Source of the DNA: Anaeramoeba flamelloides
Lineage: Eukaryota; Metamonada; Anaeramoebidae
DNA length: 64,000 bases
Assembly (NCBI GenBank): GCA_027625915.1
Contig: JANTQA010000032.1
Span: 124,001-188,000 of the forward strand
Direction: 5' to 3'
A program made the translations under genes and the position numbers. This document shows positions 27,801 through 39,339 of this stretch, in pieces. Position 1 is the stretch's first letter; each line of letters begins with the position of its first letter. The notes under the pieces are model-generated. The model saw only the letters and a program-made list of their open reading frames with translations, was not told the DNA's origin and did not search any database.

Positions 27801-30800
27801 AAAGGATTAAAGACTTTTATCTCTGAACTTGATTCTTCTTTATCTTCTTAAAAAAAATTGATTTTAATTTTCTTTTTAACAATAAACAAGTATTTTTGGT
27901 TTAAAAAATTTATATTTTATAAAGTATGAAAACGCGATATTTTTTATCCCTATTGAAACTCTTTCTTGTAAATTAATTTATTTACAAACCCAATATCTTC
28001 TAGTTGATGATAATTTCAATGTTTATCATTTTTCATACAACTTATATCACTAATTTAGGATTGATGAAACACTAAATTGATTGGATTGACTCTGGTGAAT
28101 AATAAAAATCAAAAAAAGTTCATAAAATGTTTGCTGTGATTTCTGTGATTTCTGTCGTTTCTGTGATTTGAAAAGGAATGGAAATATTCTGAATTCTCTT
28201 TTACTTTTTAGAATGATCTTTCAAGATCTTGTTTTTTTTTTTTATTTTAAAAGTTTGGTTTGTCAAGGTAACCTTAACTCAAACTTGTTTAAAGCTCAAC
28301 AAAAGATTTTTGTTTTTAAAAATTATTTTTTTTTCTTTTTTTTACTCCTCTCCTACATTTTTTAAAATACGAAATTTTTCCGATCTTCATGCTTTTTCAA
28401 ATTCAGTTTTCTGGATTCAAGTTAATTTAGGATTGGATTTTGTTTAATTTTCTTAAAATATATAATTTAAAATTTCAAAGGCAATTTCCCTTTGATTTTG
28501 AATAGGAAGGTTCAGATAAATTTGACAAGATATCAATAAAGGATTCCAGAGATTTCACATTTGCTATTTTATTTTTCAAAATATGAAAATTCTGTTTTGA
28601 GTTTCTCCTCTTTTTTTTAAGCACTTTTCGAACATTAATCGATATTTATTATCCTTTGGTTTTATATTAAATAAAAGATCGAGATCCTATTGAAGAAATT
28701 TGTTATTGAGATCTTAATTTAAACTTGGCTCTTGAAAAAACAGTTTATAAAATGAAAAAGGTAGAATATTTTAAATTATTCTTTTCAAAATTAAAATCAA
28801 GTTAGATTCAATTATATTTGCCTTAAGGTTGATTTTCTGAATTCTTATTGGTTGTATTGCTGGTCTAACTTTTATTTTATATTTCAATTTCGAAATAGGA
28901 CAAAATATTTAATTTTCAAAATTTGTAAATAAAAATTGTAATGATAACAAATAATAGTATTCTTTTACTAAATTTGACAATAAATGACAACACGAATTAA
29001 TTATATTTCATAAAAACAATAATAATAAAACCTTTAAAATTATGTCACTCAACAATAATTTTAAAACAAATTCCCTTAAACTATGTGATTGTTCCAGAAA
29101 GTCACAATTTTTTCAAAATTGATATTTTGTTCATAAAGTGATAGGAATCAATTAGATATAGATATAGATATATCGTTTTTCAAAACCTGTAAACAATACA
29201 TTTTCAATCTTCAACATTAACCTCTAACTTTTATGATTTTTTTGATCACAAAATTTATAATTTCATTTTTTCCTTGTTTACTAATTTTATAAAATTTTTC
29301 AAAAAAAAATTAATTTTTTATTGTTAAATATAAGGAAAGATCTCTAAATCAAAAATAAGGGATTTATTCGAATTCTCATCGATATCTAAAGAAAATTATC
29401 AATCAAATTATTCATAAAAAAAAATAAAAACAGAAGAAAGAAGACGGAAGAAAGAATTAATTGGTTTGTTTTGTTTTAAAAAAATAAATTAATAAATTTA
29501 ATTATACTTACTTTTGAATAGTTCACGTCAATTCCTCCCTCAATAAACACTTTAATCAAATCAAATCTAATATGTTTTTTTTGTAATATAAGCATCAAAT
29601 AATTTGTATTTCTCTATTATATTTAATATTTATTTGTTAAGAAAGGGAATTAATTTTTTATTTTTTTGGAATCAATTATCGATTCAAGATAATACGTTTT
29701 CAACAAATTCTCTAATTCGAAAAAATTTTCAAATTATTGTTCATATCAAATTAAATATCAAAAAAAATTCTTTAATATTTTTACCCTAATAAAAAAAAAA
29801 TCTTATAACATGTTATAAACGTGTTAAAAAGGTGTTATAAATGTTTAAAATTTCATAACATTTTATAATAACAACTTTTAATCTATTTATTCAATTCAAA
29901 AAACGAGTTAAATATTTTAGAAAAAAAAATTATTTTGGTATTGTCGAATATTTTTTAAAATAATTTTAAAAGAAATAAGTCAATTCAGTGAATATGTTGA
30001 AAAGGTGTTTTATTGCTGAAAAGAAATTGACTTCCGATTAAAAACAAAAAAGTTTTGAAATAAAAAAGGTAGAGGGGGTTTAATTTCCAAATATAAAAAT
30101 AATGATATATATATATATATATAGATATTATTAAATAATAATAAATTGGAAAAAAAAACTTACATTTAGGCAATTTGGATCAGCTTTGTATTTTAGCATT
30201 ATTTTAAGAAATTCCAAATTAGGATTTGCATTTAACAGAACAAAAAGTGGTGTTATCTTATTTATAATTATATTTGGATCAGCTCCTTTTTTTAATAATA
30301 GTTCCAAAATTTCACTTTCCTTCCCATTTATGCAATAGCAATGTAAAATTGTTTTATATTTTTTCTAATTAGATATGTTAATATATAAATATATTTATTG
30401 TTATTAAAATTTTGACAAATTTTTTGGTTTTGTGAAAAAAAATTGAAATTAAAAATATTCGGTGAAAAATCTTTCATCATATTTTTTTTCGTTTGTTATT
30501 GGTTTTTATTGAAAAAAAAAATAAGATAGAAAATTATAAGTTGTCAATTTATTATAATCAGAAAGACTATTTTCGAAAAAATTAACTAAATTGATATATA
30601 TATATATATATATATAGAAAATTGTATGATATTTACAAAAAAGTGTATTTTTTTTTTTAAATTTTCATAATATATTCGCTTTTGTTTTATTTTCCCATTC
30701 ACTTTTTTTGAGTTTCTTTTTTTTCTCTAAAAAATAATATTTTTTTTTTTAGTTGTTTTTGAAAAATTATTTTTTTGAATTAACAAACAGAGAAGAAGTA

Positions 30801-33800
30801 AAATAATCAACAGCCGTGGTTCAAATTTGGTGAGAAACTATTGAAGAAGAGGAATGGTAGTGGCAATTTAGCTTATTTTGTTAGTCATTGTCTTTTATTA
30901 GGATTGACTTCTTGCGAGTACGGCAACTATGTCTTATACTGGGATCAGCTTCAGTCAAGTATGGTGTTATGTAAACTAAGTGAAAACGATGGTGGTGATT
31001 TTGAAATTTTCGAAATAATTATCAGAAAAGGAAACAGCTAAGCAATTCAACACTCTTACAAAACAGAACTTTTAATTAAGTTTAAACTTTTTTACTGTTT
31101 TTTTTTATTTTTTACTTTTTCTTGTCTTTAGTTGAACAATTAAATTTTTATTTTTATTTTTTTCAGAAATTCTATCCCATGGGTTATAATCTTGCCTACA
31201 TTGCAGCTAGAATAAAAAAAAAAAAAAAACTCTAAAAATAGTTTAGAGTTTCGTAGAGTGCCTTGGTTTTTTGTTAATTTCAGAAATTAAAAGAAAATTC
31301 GAGAAAAAAATTTTTATTTATGAAATTAAAAAAAAACCTAACGGTGGTTTACCAGGATTCAAAAGAATGGAGAAAAATCGATATGATTTTACTCAATTCT
31401 TTTGATTTCTGGAAAAGCTAACAGCGAGTTTCTTGTGGTTTTCGGTTTTATCTGTAAAGTGTTCTAGGTTTTTTTGAGGTTTTCTATTTATTTGGAAAAT
31501 CTAGTGATTTTCGTTAGGTTTTTTTGAGTTTTCTATTTTATTTGGAAAATCTATTAATTTCACAAATAAATAGAAAACCTCAAAAAAGAAATAAACGAAA
31601 ATCTATAGATTTTCGTTAGGTTTTTTTTAATTTAGAAATAAACCAAAAATTTTAATAAATTTTCGGTTTATTTCTAAAGTAAAAAAAACCTAGAACACTT
31701 CACAAATAAAATAGAAAACTCAAAAAAACCTAACGAAAATCAATAGATTTTCCAAATAAACAGAAAACTCAAGAAACCTAACGGAAAGTGCCTATGTTTT
31801 TTTACTTTTTGGAATAAACCGAAAATTTTTTTAATTTTCTGTTTATTTCAAAAATTAAAAAAAACCTAACGGCAAATATGAAGTAATTCTGCTGAATCGT
31901 CTCTCTTAATAAAAATTAAAAATAAAAACAATATTCTCTTTTAAAATAGTTCTATTAGTAAGTCAGTAATATAATATTCAGATGAATATTAAATACTAGA
32001 TGAATCAGTTTCTATAGCTGTATATTTCAAAATATGTTCAAAAAATCAACATTTTTTTTAAAAAAACAATAAGGATAATTTCAATAAAAAACCAGACAAT
32101 ATGGAAAAGATAGAAACGATTTTTTGAACAATAAAATACAGTTATAAGTTTTTCCTTCTCTTTGGAATTCTATCAAGACTAAGTCCCTGAGGAAAAATTT
32201 TTTTCCAATCAAAAATAAGATAATAATAAACACCAGTTTTAAGGGAGTAGCTACACCATAAGGCATGATAAAAATTTGAGAGAGATGAGATAAGAACATT
32301 TTATTTTAGTGGCGTGTGATCGTAGATTCTCTAAAAATTTTTTTAAAAAAATTATTTGATATTTTTTTTTAGTAATGTTCAACAATTAAAAAAAAAGAGA
32401 TTATATAGATAAAATAGTTTTTTTTTTTTTTTATTTTTTTATTAAAATAAACTTAATTCCATTAATTTGGGCACAGTTTAAACAGTTGGAAATATAACAA
32501 TAACATGATTTACGTCCAATTGGAAATTAATTTTAATTCAACAAACCATTTCATTTTTTGTCTTTTTTGTTTTTGTTTTCATTTTCTATTTCTGAAGTTA
32601 CTTAATCTGTTTAGTTAGATCTGAAAATTTTTTATAGATGGTTGATAGAAGGTTACAGTTGAGTTTCTTAAATTGAAAAACCCACATACAACCGGTGCAT
32701 GGTATCTTATCATTTGATCGATCAACCATTGTTGGTGTAATTTCAACAAATCAACCAATATATTTTTTGTTCAAACTCTTTCATTTCAGCTCGTTTCCTT
32801 ATTTTGGACAAACTTGTTTTGATTTTTTATTTTATATTGTTTTCTTATATTTGGATGAAAATGATTACTTAAAAAACCATTAATGCTATATAACTTAAAT
32901 GTGGTTTTATATTAGGTTTGGAAAAATATCATAAATAGAGTTTTTGTTTCCCTATTTTTGATTTTAGATGTGTCCAAATTTTTGGAATGGGGTTTAGTTT
33001 TTTTTTTTGGGAGAAGATAATTTCAGATTCTTTGAATAAAACTTATGACTATTTTGTGGTTTAAACTTTGATAACATATAATTATATTCACTTCTCCAAT
33101 TCCACTAAACCCAACTATTTAAAATCCTAAAAAGTTATAATTTGACTTAATGATTCTAATTTTGGAATCCTTCTAGCTATTTAAGTCCCATTTATGTTTT
33201 CTTTTATGATTCTCTCAATTGTAATGTTGTTGTTCTTTTTAAACAAAATCCATTAATCCCAAATGCCACTAATAAAAAAAATATTTCTAATTGCTTTATG
33301 TTGCCAGGATTAAAAAAAATCTCAAAAAATGATGAAAATTGAAAAAATGTTGAAATTAAATGCCACAATAGAATGTTGAGATAAGGATAAAAGATAAGTT
33401 ATTCAACATTCAAAACACTATTTTAAGCAATTCAACTCAACATTCTATTGTGGCAATTTCTTTGAGACTTTGAAAAAAAAATTTAAAAAATCTTATGAAT
33501 GAAGTACTTTAAATAATAAAAATCAATGAGGTACACCCAAAGTAAAAAATGTTTTTTAACTGATCCCAATCAAAATTGCAAAAAAGTGAAAAATTTTTCT
33601 TTACCGTGGCTACTCCCTTAACACCGAAAAAATATCAGATAAAATTGAGATCAGAAATTTTAATATCTTTAATTTATGTAATGTAATACTAACAAACAAA
33701 TTGAATTGTTATATGAAGAATCGAATAACAATAAATAACAATTTTGGATCTTTAAAGAGTTGAATTTGAAAATTAAGTTTAATAAAGATATTTGAAAATA

Positions 33801-34829
33801 AATTTTACACAGCTTTTTTGGAAATAGTCTCAATGGGAAAAAATTTTCACTTCATTTTATTTTTCCTTTTTCAAAATAGAGTCACCGATCACAACCTACT
33901 TCTTTGGGACTCTATTAGTGAAAAGAAAAATAAGGAAATGGAAGAGAAAATTTTTTCCCGTTTATTGCTGGTATTTGAGATTTAAATTTGGAAAATTTCA
34001 ACTGATTTTCCTTTTCTTTTAATTTTAAAATATTCTTCGAATTTCGGATTATTAGTCCCGTCAATATAAACACCAGAATAAATATACAAAAAAAGTATCA
34101 AACAAATAAATAGAGATCAATTATTACAACCTCTTTCTTCGAAACTCTATTTGTGAAAAGAAAATGAAAAGGAAATGGAAGTGAAAATTTTTTCCGTTAT
34201 TTCTTCAAATTCTATTGGCACCAAGTCCGAATTTATTTTTAATTCGATTGTTTACCAACAAATAAATTAAAAAGGCAATTTTCGATCTCAAAAAGAGAAT
34301 TTTTATTGTAAAAGATGTACTTTTAAAAATTGCAATTATATTTTAACAAAAAAAGAAAAAAGAAAGATTTTGAAATGAGTAATTTTTTTAAGAGGTATCT
34401 GAGAATTTTGATTTTTTCAATCACGTACCACTTAGGTAATGTCTTCAAAAAATAATAAAAAAAAAAAACATTCCCCAAGCATATATTTTTTTTCATTGAA
34501 ACTTGAATCATAAAAACAAGAAAATTGAAGAAACTCAGTGTGTTGACGATTTTTGTTGACTAAGTTTGTTCTAATTCAAACAAGTTGGAAAAAAAACAAA
34601 AATATGAGACTAAGGTTTGTTTGTGACCAAGAAAAAAGAAAAACAAAAAGTAATAATTTACCAGCTCATGGTTAAATTCTTGAAGATTGTTTATCAATAA
34701 TTTTAAAACTTGAGTTGAACATCTCTTTTGAATCGCTTCACAAAGAAGAAGTGCTTTTTCTTGATCAGAAATAGTCTTAATGTGTTCTTCCAATTGTTCA
34801 AAGGTTCCTTTTTTAAGTATTTTGCTCAT
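16599..34829 (-). CDS. Ankyrin-repeat protein with two C-terminal BTB domains, eight exons
   Basis: Exons: 34662-34829 (ATG at 34829), 30164-30364, 29512-29613, 25005-25109, 24330-24419, 24094-24204, 23869-23976 and 16599-18623 (stop TAG or TAA type at 16599). All seven introns are phase 0 with GT donors and AG acceptors, and the joins give 969 residues. Residues 57-295 are divergent ankyrin repeats, for example EILELLLKKGADPN, FDLIKVFIEGGIDVN, FEIIKMFIDAGY and IEIIKLLIDNGEDPN. The last exon adds more repeats (for example KYLKYLISIGADLN), then BTB1 at about 717-801 (DFIITSNEDEKIPCHSLIL) and BTB2 at about 822-951 (DFIITVHIEN, acidic insert, IPVHKLILQARS). Such proteins usually act as scaffolds or cullin-3 adaptors; that role is inferred. 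Introns 1, 3 and 7 are 4.3, 4.4 and 5.2 kb and full of mobile elements. If the long introns are not spliced, 16599-18605 alone would still encode the BTB part. Confidence 0.82.
18804..18832. repeat. (TA)n microsatellite
   Basis: Uninterrupted TA dinucleotides in the last intron of the ankyrin-BTB gene. Similar short TA tracts occur at about 30101-30122, 30595-30615, 39876-39902 and 44159-44183. Confidence 0.9.
19023..21387. mobile_element. TTAA-flanked inverted-repeat element carrying a LINE
   Basis: TTAAGGGACTAGTCTCTATT at 19023 is mirrored by AATAGAGACTAGTCCCTTAA ending at 21387. TTAA on both tips fits the four-base TTAA target duplications of piggyBac and Kolobok superfamilies. No transposase is visible; apart from the inserted LINE the interior is A/T-rich noncoding DNA. 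Confidence 0.65.
19688..21085 (-). mobile_element. 5'-truncated LINE with reverse transcriptase C-half
   Basis: Flanked by the direct repeat AAAATATTCACTAGTTT (19671-19687 and 21086-21102), a target-site duplication, with the A-rich tail at the 19.69 kb side. The minus strand encodes reverse transcriptase motif A (IMIDIAKCFDSISF), motif B (QGDPLSPIIFALISHF), motif C (MFADDLILI), the thumb region with KYLGIYL, and a C-terminal CPLC...H...C knuckle near 19930-19985. Two single-base frame changes (about 20775-20810 and at the run of T near 20095) separate the three open segments, so it is inactive. 5' truncation in mid-domain plus the duplication show ordinary target-primed insertion. It sits inside the TTAA element. 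Confidence 0.85.
21728..22321. mobile_element. Miniature element with GACTCA termini
   Basis: The left end TTTCAAAATTTTTGACTCAC and right end TGAGTCACAATTTTTGAAA are inverted. The bases are absent from the matching position of the CACTA-like element at 49.5-50.2 kb, so they are an insertion. An internal copy of the terminus (CAAAAATTGTGACTTAC) is at 22117. A related, longer copy is at 59737-60875. The long Phe-rich frame here is a T-run artefact. Confidence 0.55.
26497..26700. repeat. Repeat shared in inverse with 32080-32240
   Basis: GGTGTTTATTATT, TTTTTGATTG, TATAACTG, ATTTTATT and CCATATT occur in the same order on the minus strand at 32080-32240, where the match stops at the TTAA border of another element. 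The translated match (YNCILLFKKSF in both) may be an old coding relic. Family unknown. Confidence 0.35.
26850..27450. repeat. Repeat shared in inverse with 9690-9910
   Basis: Reverse-complementing 27200-27440 gives CATTTGCAAATTTTTTTTTA, then GTCACTTGGTAAAAA and AATCATATTGATTTCTATTG, all found in order at 9750-9870. No ORF survives. Both copies are in introns. Confidence 0.4.
27455..28571. repeat. 1.1 kb repeat X, inverted near-identical copy at 47370-48490
   Basis: Matches the reverse complement of 47370-48490 almost base for base over most of its length, including CTGTGATTT minisatellite units at 28134-28168 and the block CAAGGTAACCTTAACTCAAA. The boundary is sharp at CATTTGCTATTTTA. No inverted termini or convincing ORF were found. 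Both copies are inside introns of different genes. Confidence 0.75.
30796..31041 (+). other. Open coding-like segment in intron 1, possibly an ankyrin relic
   Basis: The plus-strand frame QPWFKFGEKLLKKRNGSGN ... LCKLSENDGGDFEIFEIIIR is richer in G+C than its surroundings and its end resembles one ankyrin helix pair (LCKLSEN..DFEIFEIIIRKG). It is opposite in orientation to the ankyrin-BTB gene that contains it. The minus strand also reads LNCLAVSFSDNYFENFKI, so the true coding strand is uncertain. Confidence 0.25.
31236..31875. repeat. Large cluster of AGG...CCT hairpin modules
   Basis: At least four alternating palindromic units: the AATAAACCGAAAATTT stem with its inverse AAATTTTCGGTTTATTT, the GATTTTCGTTAGGTTTTTT unit, the GTGAAGTGTTCTAGG/CCTAGAACACTTCAC unit and an AAAAGAATGGAG/CAATTCTTTTG stem. 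Units are joined by ACGG and AGTGCC spacers. It lies in intron 1 of the ankyrin-BTB gene. A neighbouring AATGTAGGCAAGATT segment (31160-31235) recurs beside the module at 48.8-49.0 kb. Confidence 0.7.
32448..32996. mobile_element. Mariner-like miniature element, copy 1
   Basis: The left end TAAACTTAATTCCATTAATT and right end GGAATGGGGTTTA with AATTTGGACACA/TGTGTCCAAATTT make inverted termini of about 30 bases bordered by TA. The internal block ATGGTATCTTATCATTTGAT is shared with copies at 46835-47368 and 54838-55248. No ORF. Confidence 0.6.
33361..33455. repeat. Perfect 20-base inverted repeat
   Basis: TGCCACAATAGAATGTTGAG at 33361-33380 is exactly mirrored at 33436-33455 around a 55-base loop. 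It sits inside the TTAA-flanked element; it may be a tiny insertion or part of it. Confidence 0.8.
33840..34195. repeat. Two tandem hairpins of the CACTTCC family
   Basis: 33840-33965 starts AAAATTTTCACTTCATTTT and ends AAATGGAAGAGAAAATTTTT-like sequence in inverse; 34116-34195 repeats the right half (CTCTATTTGTGAAAAG, GGAAATGGAAGTGAAAATTT). The same termini bound 9918-10030. Confidence 0.45.
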
Positions 34830-35179
34830 TTTTGACAAAATAAAAAGTTGTTGTAAAAAAAATGAATAAAAAAGAGGATTATTTCTTTTTTCACAAAAGC
34901 CAAATAGAAAATGTTAATTGAGAATACCTTTCCAAATCTTGTCTTTTTTCATCAAAAATTAACTGGGTTTTCTAAAAATCCAATTAATTAAAACTAAGAT
35001 TTGAAAAAATTTGGGTGATTTCTCCTTTTTCCATTAGAACTATCCTAATCTTATGATCTGATCATGTTATTTTAATTGCTGGCAGTTCAACTGTTGACTT
35101 GTACAAATGTTTAGTCAAAAGAGATTGTTCAAAATAGATAACTTTTGGGTTTTTTATTTTCGAAAATTTGAAAGTAGGT

Positions 35180-35742
35180 CTAAGGTTGACAATCCATGAA
35201 ATTTAAAAAAAACGATTGTCTTGAGTTGGGTGTGGTGACTTGTTAATTTTGTTCTTAGCTGATCGATCTTGGACTTGGTATTGGTTTTAATAGTGGTTAA
35301 AAATGGTAATTTTTGGCAATTTATTTTTTTTTAACCGAAATCCAAATGGAGAGTGTAAGTATAATATATCTGAAGTTAAGTTTTAAAAAAATGTTCTTTG
35401 TGTGTTTTTGATTGAAATTTTAAATTATATTTGGTTTTATTAGGAGCTTTAAATGAAAAAAATTGTTTTCATTTAGTTAATTGTCAAAAAAGTAAAAACA
35501 AATTTTTCTTCTACAACCCAAAGATATCTATTTATTCTTCATTACCTACCAAGCTATTAGTCTTACATTCTTGGATTCGGATTTTGGAAAAAAAAAAATA
35601 AATTGTCAAAAATTACCATCTTTAACCACTATTAAAACAAATACCAAGTCCAAGATCGATCATGCTAAAAACAAATTTACTACTCTCCACAACTCATCTC
35701 AAGATACTCTTTTTTCAAATTTAAGGGATTGTAAAAATTAAA
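35180..35742. mobile_element. Foldback inverted-repeat element, copy 2
   Basis: Long imperfect palindrome like copy 1, with eroded tips (CTAAGGTTGACAATCC and GGGATTGTAAAAATTAA). Arms pair through GTTCTTAGCTGATCGATC and ACCATTTTTAACCACTATT-like sequence. It lies about 350 bases upstream of the ankyrin-BTB start codon. Confidence 0.75.
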
Positions 35743-37589
35743 GTTCAAGTCATTGAGTGTATAAAATTATATTTTTGAAAATGAAAATATTTTAGAAATT
35801 TTTATGAGTCACTAATGCCAATCAAAAATAAATGAGCCAAAAATGTAAGATTGATCTACAAAAAAAATAAAGGATGAACAACCAGGTAATTTTAGAAAAA
35901 AGTGCTAAAAAGAGAGTTACTCAATTTCCATTGTGAATAAATGTGAATTATAAGTTTGAAAACAACTGTGTTATGTTTCTGTGTGTTAGTTATGTTTTCT
36001 CGCTCTTTCCTGTTTATTGAGATCTTTAAATTTTTTTTTTCATTTTTTCATTTCTCAAATGAGTTATTTTTATTTTGTAGACATGTTACAAAAAACTTAC
36101 TTTTTGACATTTAGAATCTTCCAAAATAACGAAAAATTAGATAAAAATTACATTAATTTTGGATTTAAAGAAACAAAATGTTTCTTAATTGAAAATTTAA
36201 CCCTTTGGAAATAGAAAATGACAAATAATACAATTTTTTTTTTAAAAAATTGAATATATTTTTAAATGAGGAAATTTTTTTTATTATATACATTTCATGA
36301 AAAGGAAAATCTTTTGAATTTATGTTTTCAGTTATTTGAATTTTGTCAACCACAAGAAGGCAATTTAACAAGATCCATTTTTGTTCTAAGACACCCCTTG
36401 ATTGAATAGAAAATCCACAGTAAGTAACTAAATCCTTAAGTTAATTAACAGGTAAATAAAATTAATTTGAATTTTTCCGTTTTATTACCAACAATTTGGT
36501 AAAATTTTGGAATAAATGAGTATTTAAAAACAGAGAAAGTAATCAATGGGTTGGCCCAAATCAGTTTAAAAATTATAACTAAATTATTTTTTTATTATTT
36601 CTAGTAAACGTTCTAAGTGAATAAGCTTTCAAAGTTTATTAATAGAGATTTTAATAAAGATTTACAAAAATTATTATTAATAAATGAAAAAAAAGAACTT
36701 TTTTGAATTAATAAAAGGTGAATTTTCTAAAATGAAAACTAAAATTAAAGATTAAAAACCATTTTGATATATTTCTTGGTTAATTGAGTTGATTACCATG
36801 TATACCAACACACCAAATACCCGAAATTGTATTTTAATAATAAACTTTTTTTTTGGAAATTTTAAGCAAATATTTTTTGATAACAACAGTTTTAAAAAAA
36901 AAGATTAGTTCTCTTAGTGGCTTAAAATAGTGTTGTAGTTGCCTTGGAGAGATTTTGAGAATTCCTTGTATTATTAGACGTAGTTTGTACATTTTCTGAT
37001 CTTCTGTTTTCAAATTCTAATAAAGAAAAATAAGAAGTATTTTACTAATGGATTCGTCTTTAAGTATTATATTTAAAGTTAATAAAGAGTACTTTGATTT
37101 TTTTTTTGTAAAGTTTTTTTATGGATAATAGTTATATAAACCAATGTCTCATCTACAATTTAATTGAAAGCATATTTTGGTTCCATAAACTGAAAAACTT
37201 GTCCAATAAAAACCAAAAAAAAGGAGATTGATAATTTTAGGAATGTTGGAAATCGAATAAATTTCATTTCTTTATAAAAACAATGTACAATATACAAAAA
37301 TTGATTTTTTCACATTTCAAAAAACAAGCAATATCATTTTTAAAAAATAAAAGTTTTATATCTCTTTTTTGTCGAAAACAGAGAGTAGAGATCATTAATA
37401 AGAGATTTTGAAAAGGGGAAAAAACAAAAATTCTAATTATAAAAAAAAAAATATTTAAAACCTTTTTTTTGCTATGTCAAGTAAATAAATTTAATAGGAA
37501 TATATAAAATCATTTATTTTTAAGAACACTAAAAAATGCAGATTTTTACATTTGATGGTTTTCAATAATTGTTTGCCAAACGGGGAATA

Positions 37590-38560
37590 AACGAGGAAAT
37601 AGATCTAATTGAAAGAATAGAAGATCTAAACTCTATTTCATTCAAAGGTGTAAGTAAAAAATGAAAAATTCACTTTTTTTTAAGAATCGACCAAACTACA
37701 ATTGTTGAGAAATAAGAGAGCAATAATAAACTTCAGATTAGAGTTGAGATTCATAGAGGAAATACCCCAACAAAACAATTAATTTCAAAAAAAAAAAAAA
37801 AAATGTTAAAAAAAAAATTGGGCCCCATTCATTGGAATATCTCATGCAGAAATTTCTAAATTTCTTATGAAAATTAAAATTGTTTACAATAATATTTTTT
37901 AATTGTAAAAATATTCATTTTAAAAGTAATTATAAAATCCAATTATTTTAAATGTTAATTTGGAGTTTTAAACATTGTTTTTTTTTTTGAAATTGACTTT
38001 TTTACAAAAAAATAAATATAAATGAAAAAAAAAAAAGCAAAAACCAAAAAAAAAAAAAAATTGAGTAAATTAGAATAATGATTTTGATTTAAAAATTGAA
38101 AATTTATTTAGAGAAAAAAAACAAATTAATATCATATAATCGTTCTAATTCTTCAATAAAACTGAGCCATTTTGACTGAAAAAGAGTTATTAGAAGAGTG
38201 ATTATTATAGCCCTTATAATTACTTTTCTTTGAAAAAATGAATAGAAAAAAATTTATTTCTAAACGGATAGTAGAGAAAAAGAGAAAAGAGAAAGAAAAG
38301 CAAGAAAGAAAAAAATAATAAAAAAATTAAATTCTAAAAAAAAATATTTATTTTGTACATCGGGAATTGAATAGGTTACAGATTATTTCATTTTAGATCC
38401 AAAAAGTTGTAACCGTTTATTTTTAAATAAAGAAGTTTTTATATTTAAAAAAACATAGATCAAATTAAATATGTGACTTGTTTAAGTTTTTAATTAGAAC
38501 TTTATTGTTAATTTTCATCACCAAAGTATTTTTTTTTTGAGAATAAGAAAACATTTTCAC
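37590..38560. repeat. Dispersed repeat family
   Basis: Segments match 60270-60830 (AATTCACTTTTTTTTAAGAATC, CATTGGAATATCTCATGCA, TTTTGACTGAAAAAGAGTT) and, towards the right, 49050-49520 (GAGAAAGAAAAG, then a later CAAATCTTGTTTT block near 38610 and 50265). Consensus ends were not determined. Noncoding. Confidence 0.45.
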
Positions 38561-39339
38561 AATTATCTTTTTATTAGTTTTGTAAAAAAAGTTTTGTTTA
38601 TAAAAGTAACCCAAATCTTGTTTTGGCAAAATACCAATATAATACCAACTTGAAAGATACAGCTTTGTTAAAGTATAAAGTGGACATGTTATGCAGAAGG
38701 GTTGAAACCATTCGCTTCGGTTGTTTTCTGATCACTTCATTTATTATTCTAACCTCTTCAGATGTATAGGTACAGTTCTGTTTATAAGATTGAAACCAGA
38801 AATATTTAAATTGTTTTATGATTTAAAGAGCAAGTTAAGCAATTTTATTATTTATATATAATTAAAATTTATTTTGTCAAAATAATTTAAAAAAAAGGTG
38901 GAGGGACCCAAAAAACCTTTGGAAAGATTAATTTTGAAAAATTAAAACTAAAATAAAAAAGTAGAATATTTTTATTTATTTTTTTTTATTTGAAATTAAA
39001 TCACAAAAAAATTCATTCAACTCTTAAAATTTATTTATTTTGGGGGTATTCCTAAGAAAGATCTTTAAAAGTAAAATGAAAAAAATAAAATAACATTTAT
39101 TAAAAAAAAATGAAAATTAAAAAAAAAATAATAAAAGAATACTCTTAAAATAAATAGAATCAATAAAGAATAATAATTAATCAGAAAAAACTTAAACAAA
39201 TGATTATAAAATGGGGTTAATATTAGTATGATTATCAATGATAATATTTTTGAATAAATCTGATAAAAATTCTTAATAGAAAAAACAAAAATTTATTGAA
39301 AAAGAATTAAATCTCCAAATATCTGTACATACATATTAT

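Larger units (their letters stand above)
32239..33621. mobile_element. TTAA-flanked element with GGGAGTAGC termini
   Basis: TTAAGGGAGTAGCTACACC at 32239 is mirrored by GTGGCTACTCCCTTAA ending at 33621. The terminus resembles that of the GGGACTAG element at 19.0 kb. The interior has no transposase, but hosts a mariner-like element (32448-32996) and a 20-base-arm hairpin (33361-33455). Confidence 0.6.

Noticed and set aside
28168-28447. Frame conserved in both copies of repeat X
   Set aside because: Conservation follows the near-identity of the whole repeat; composition is low-complexity and the frames diverge at T runs.
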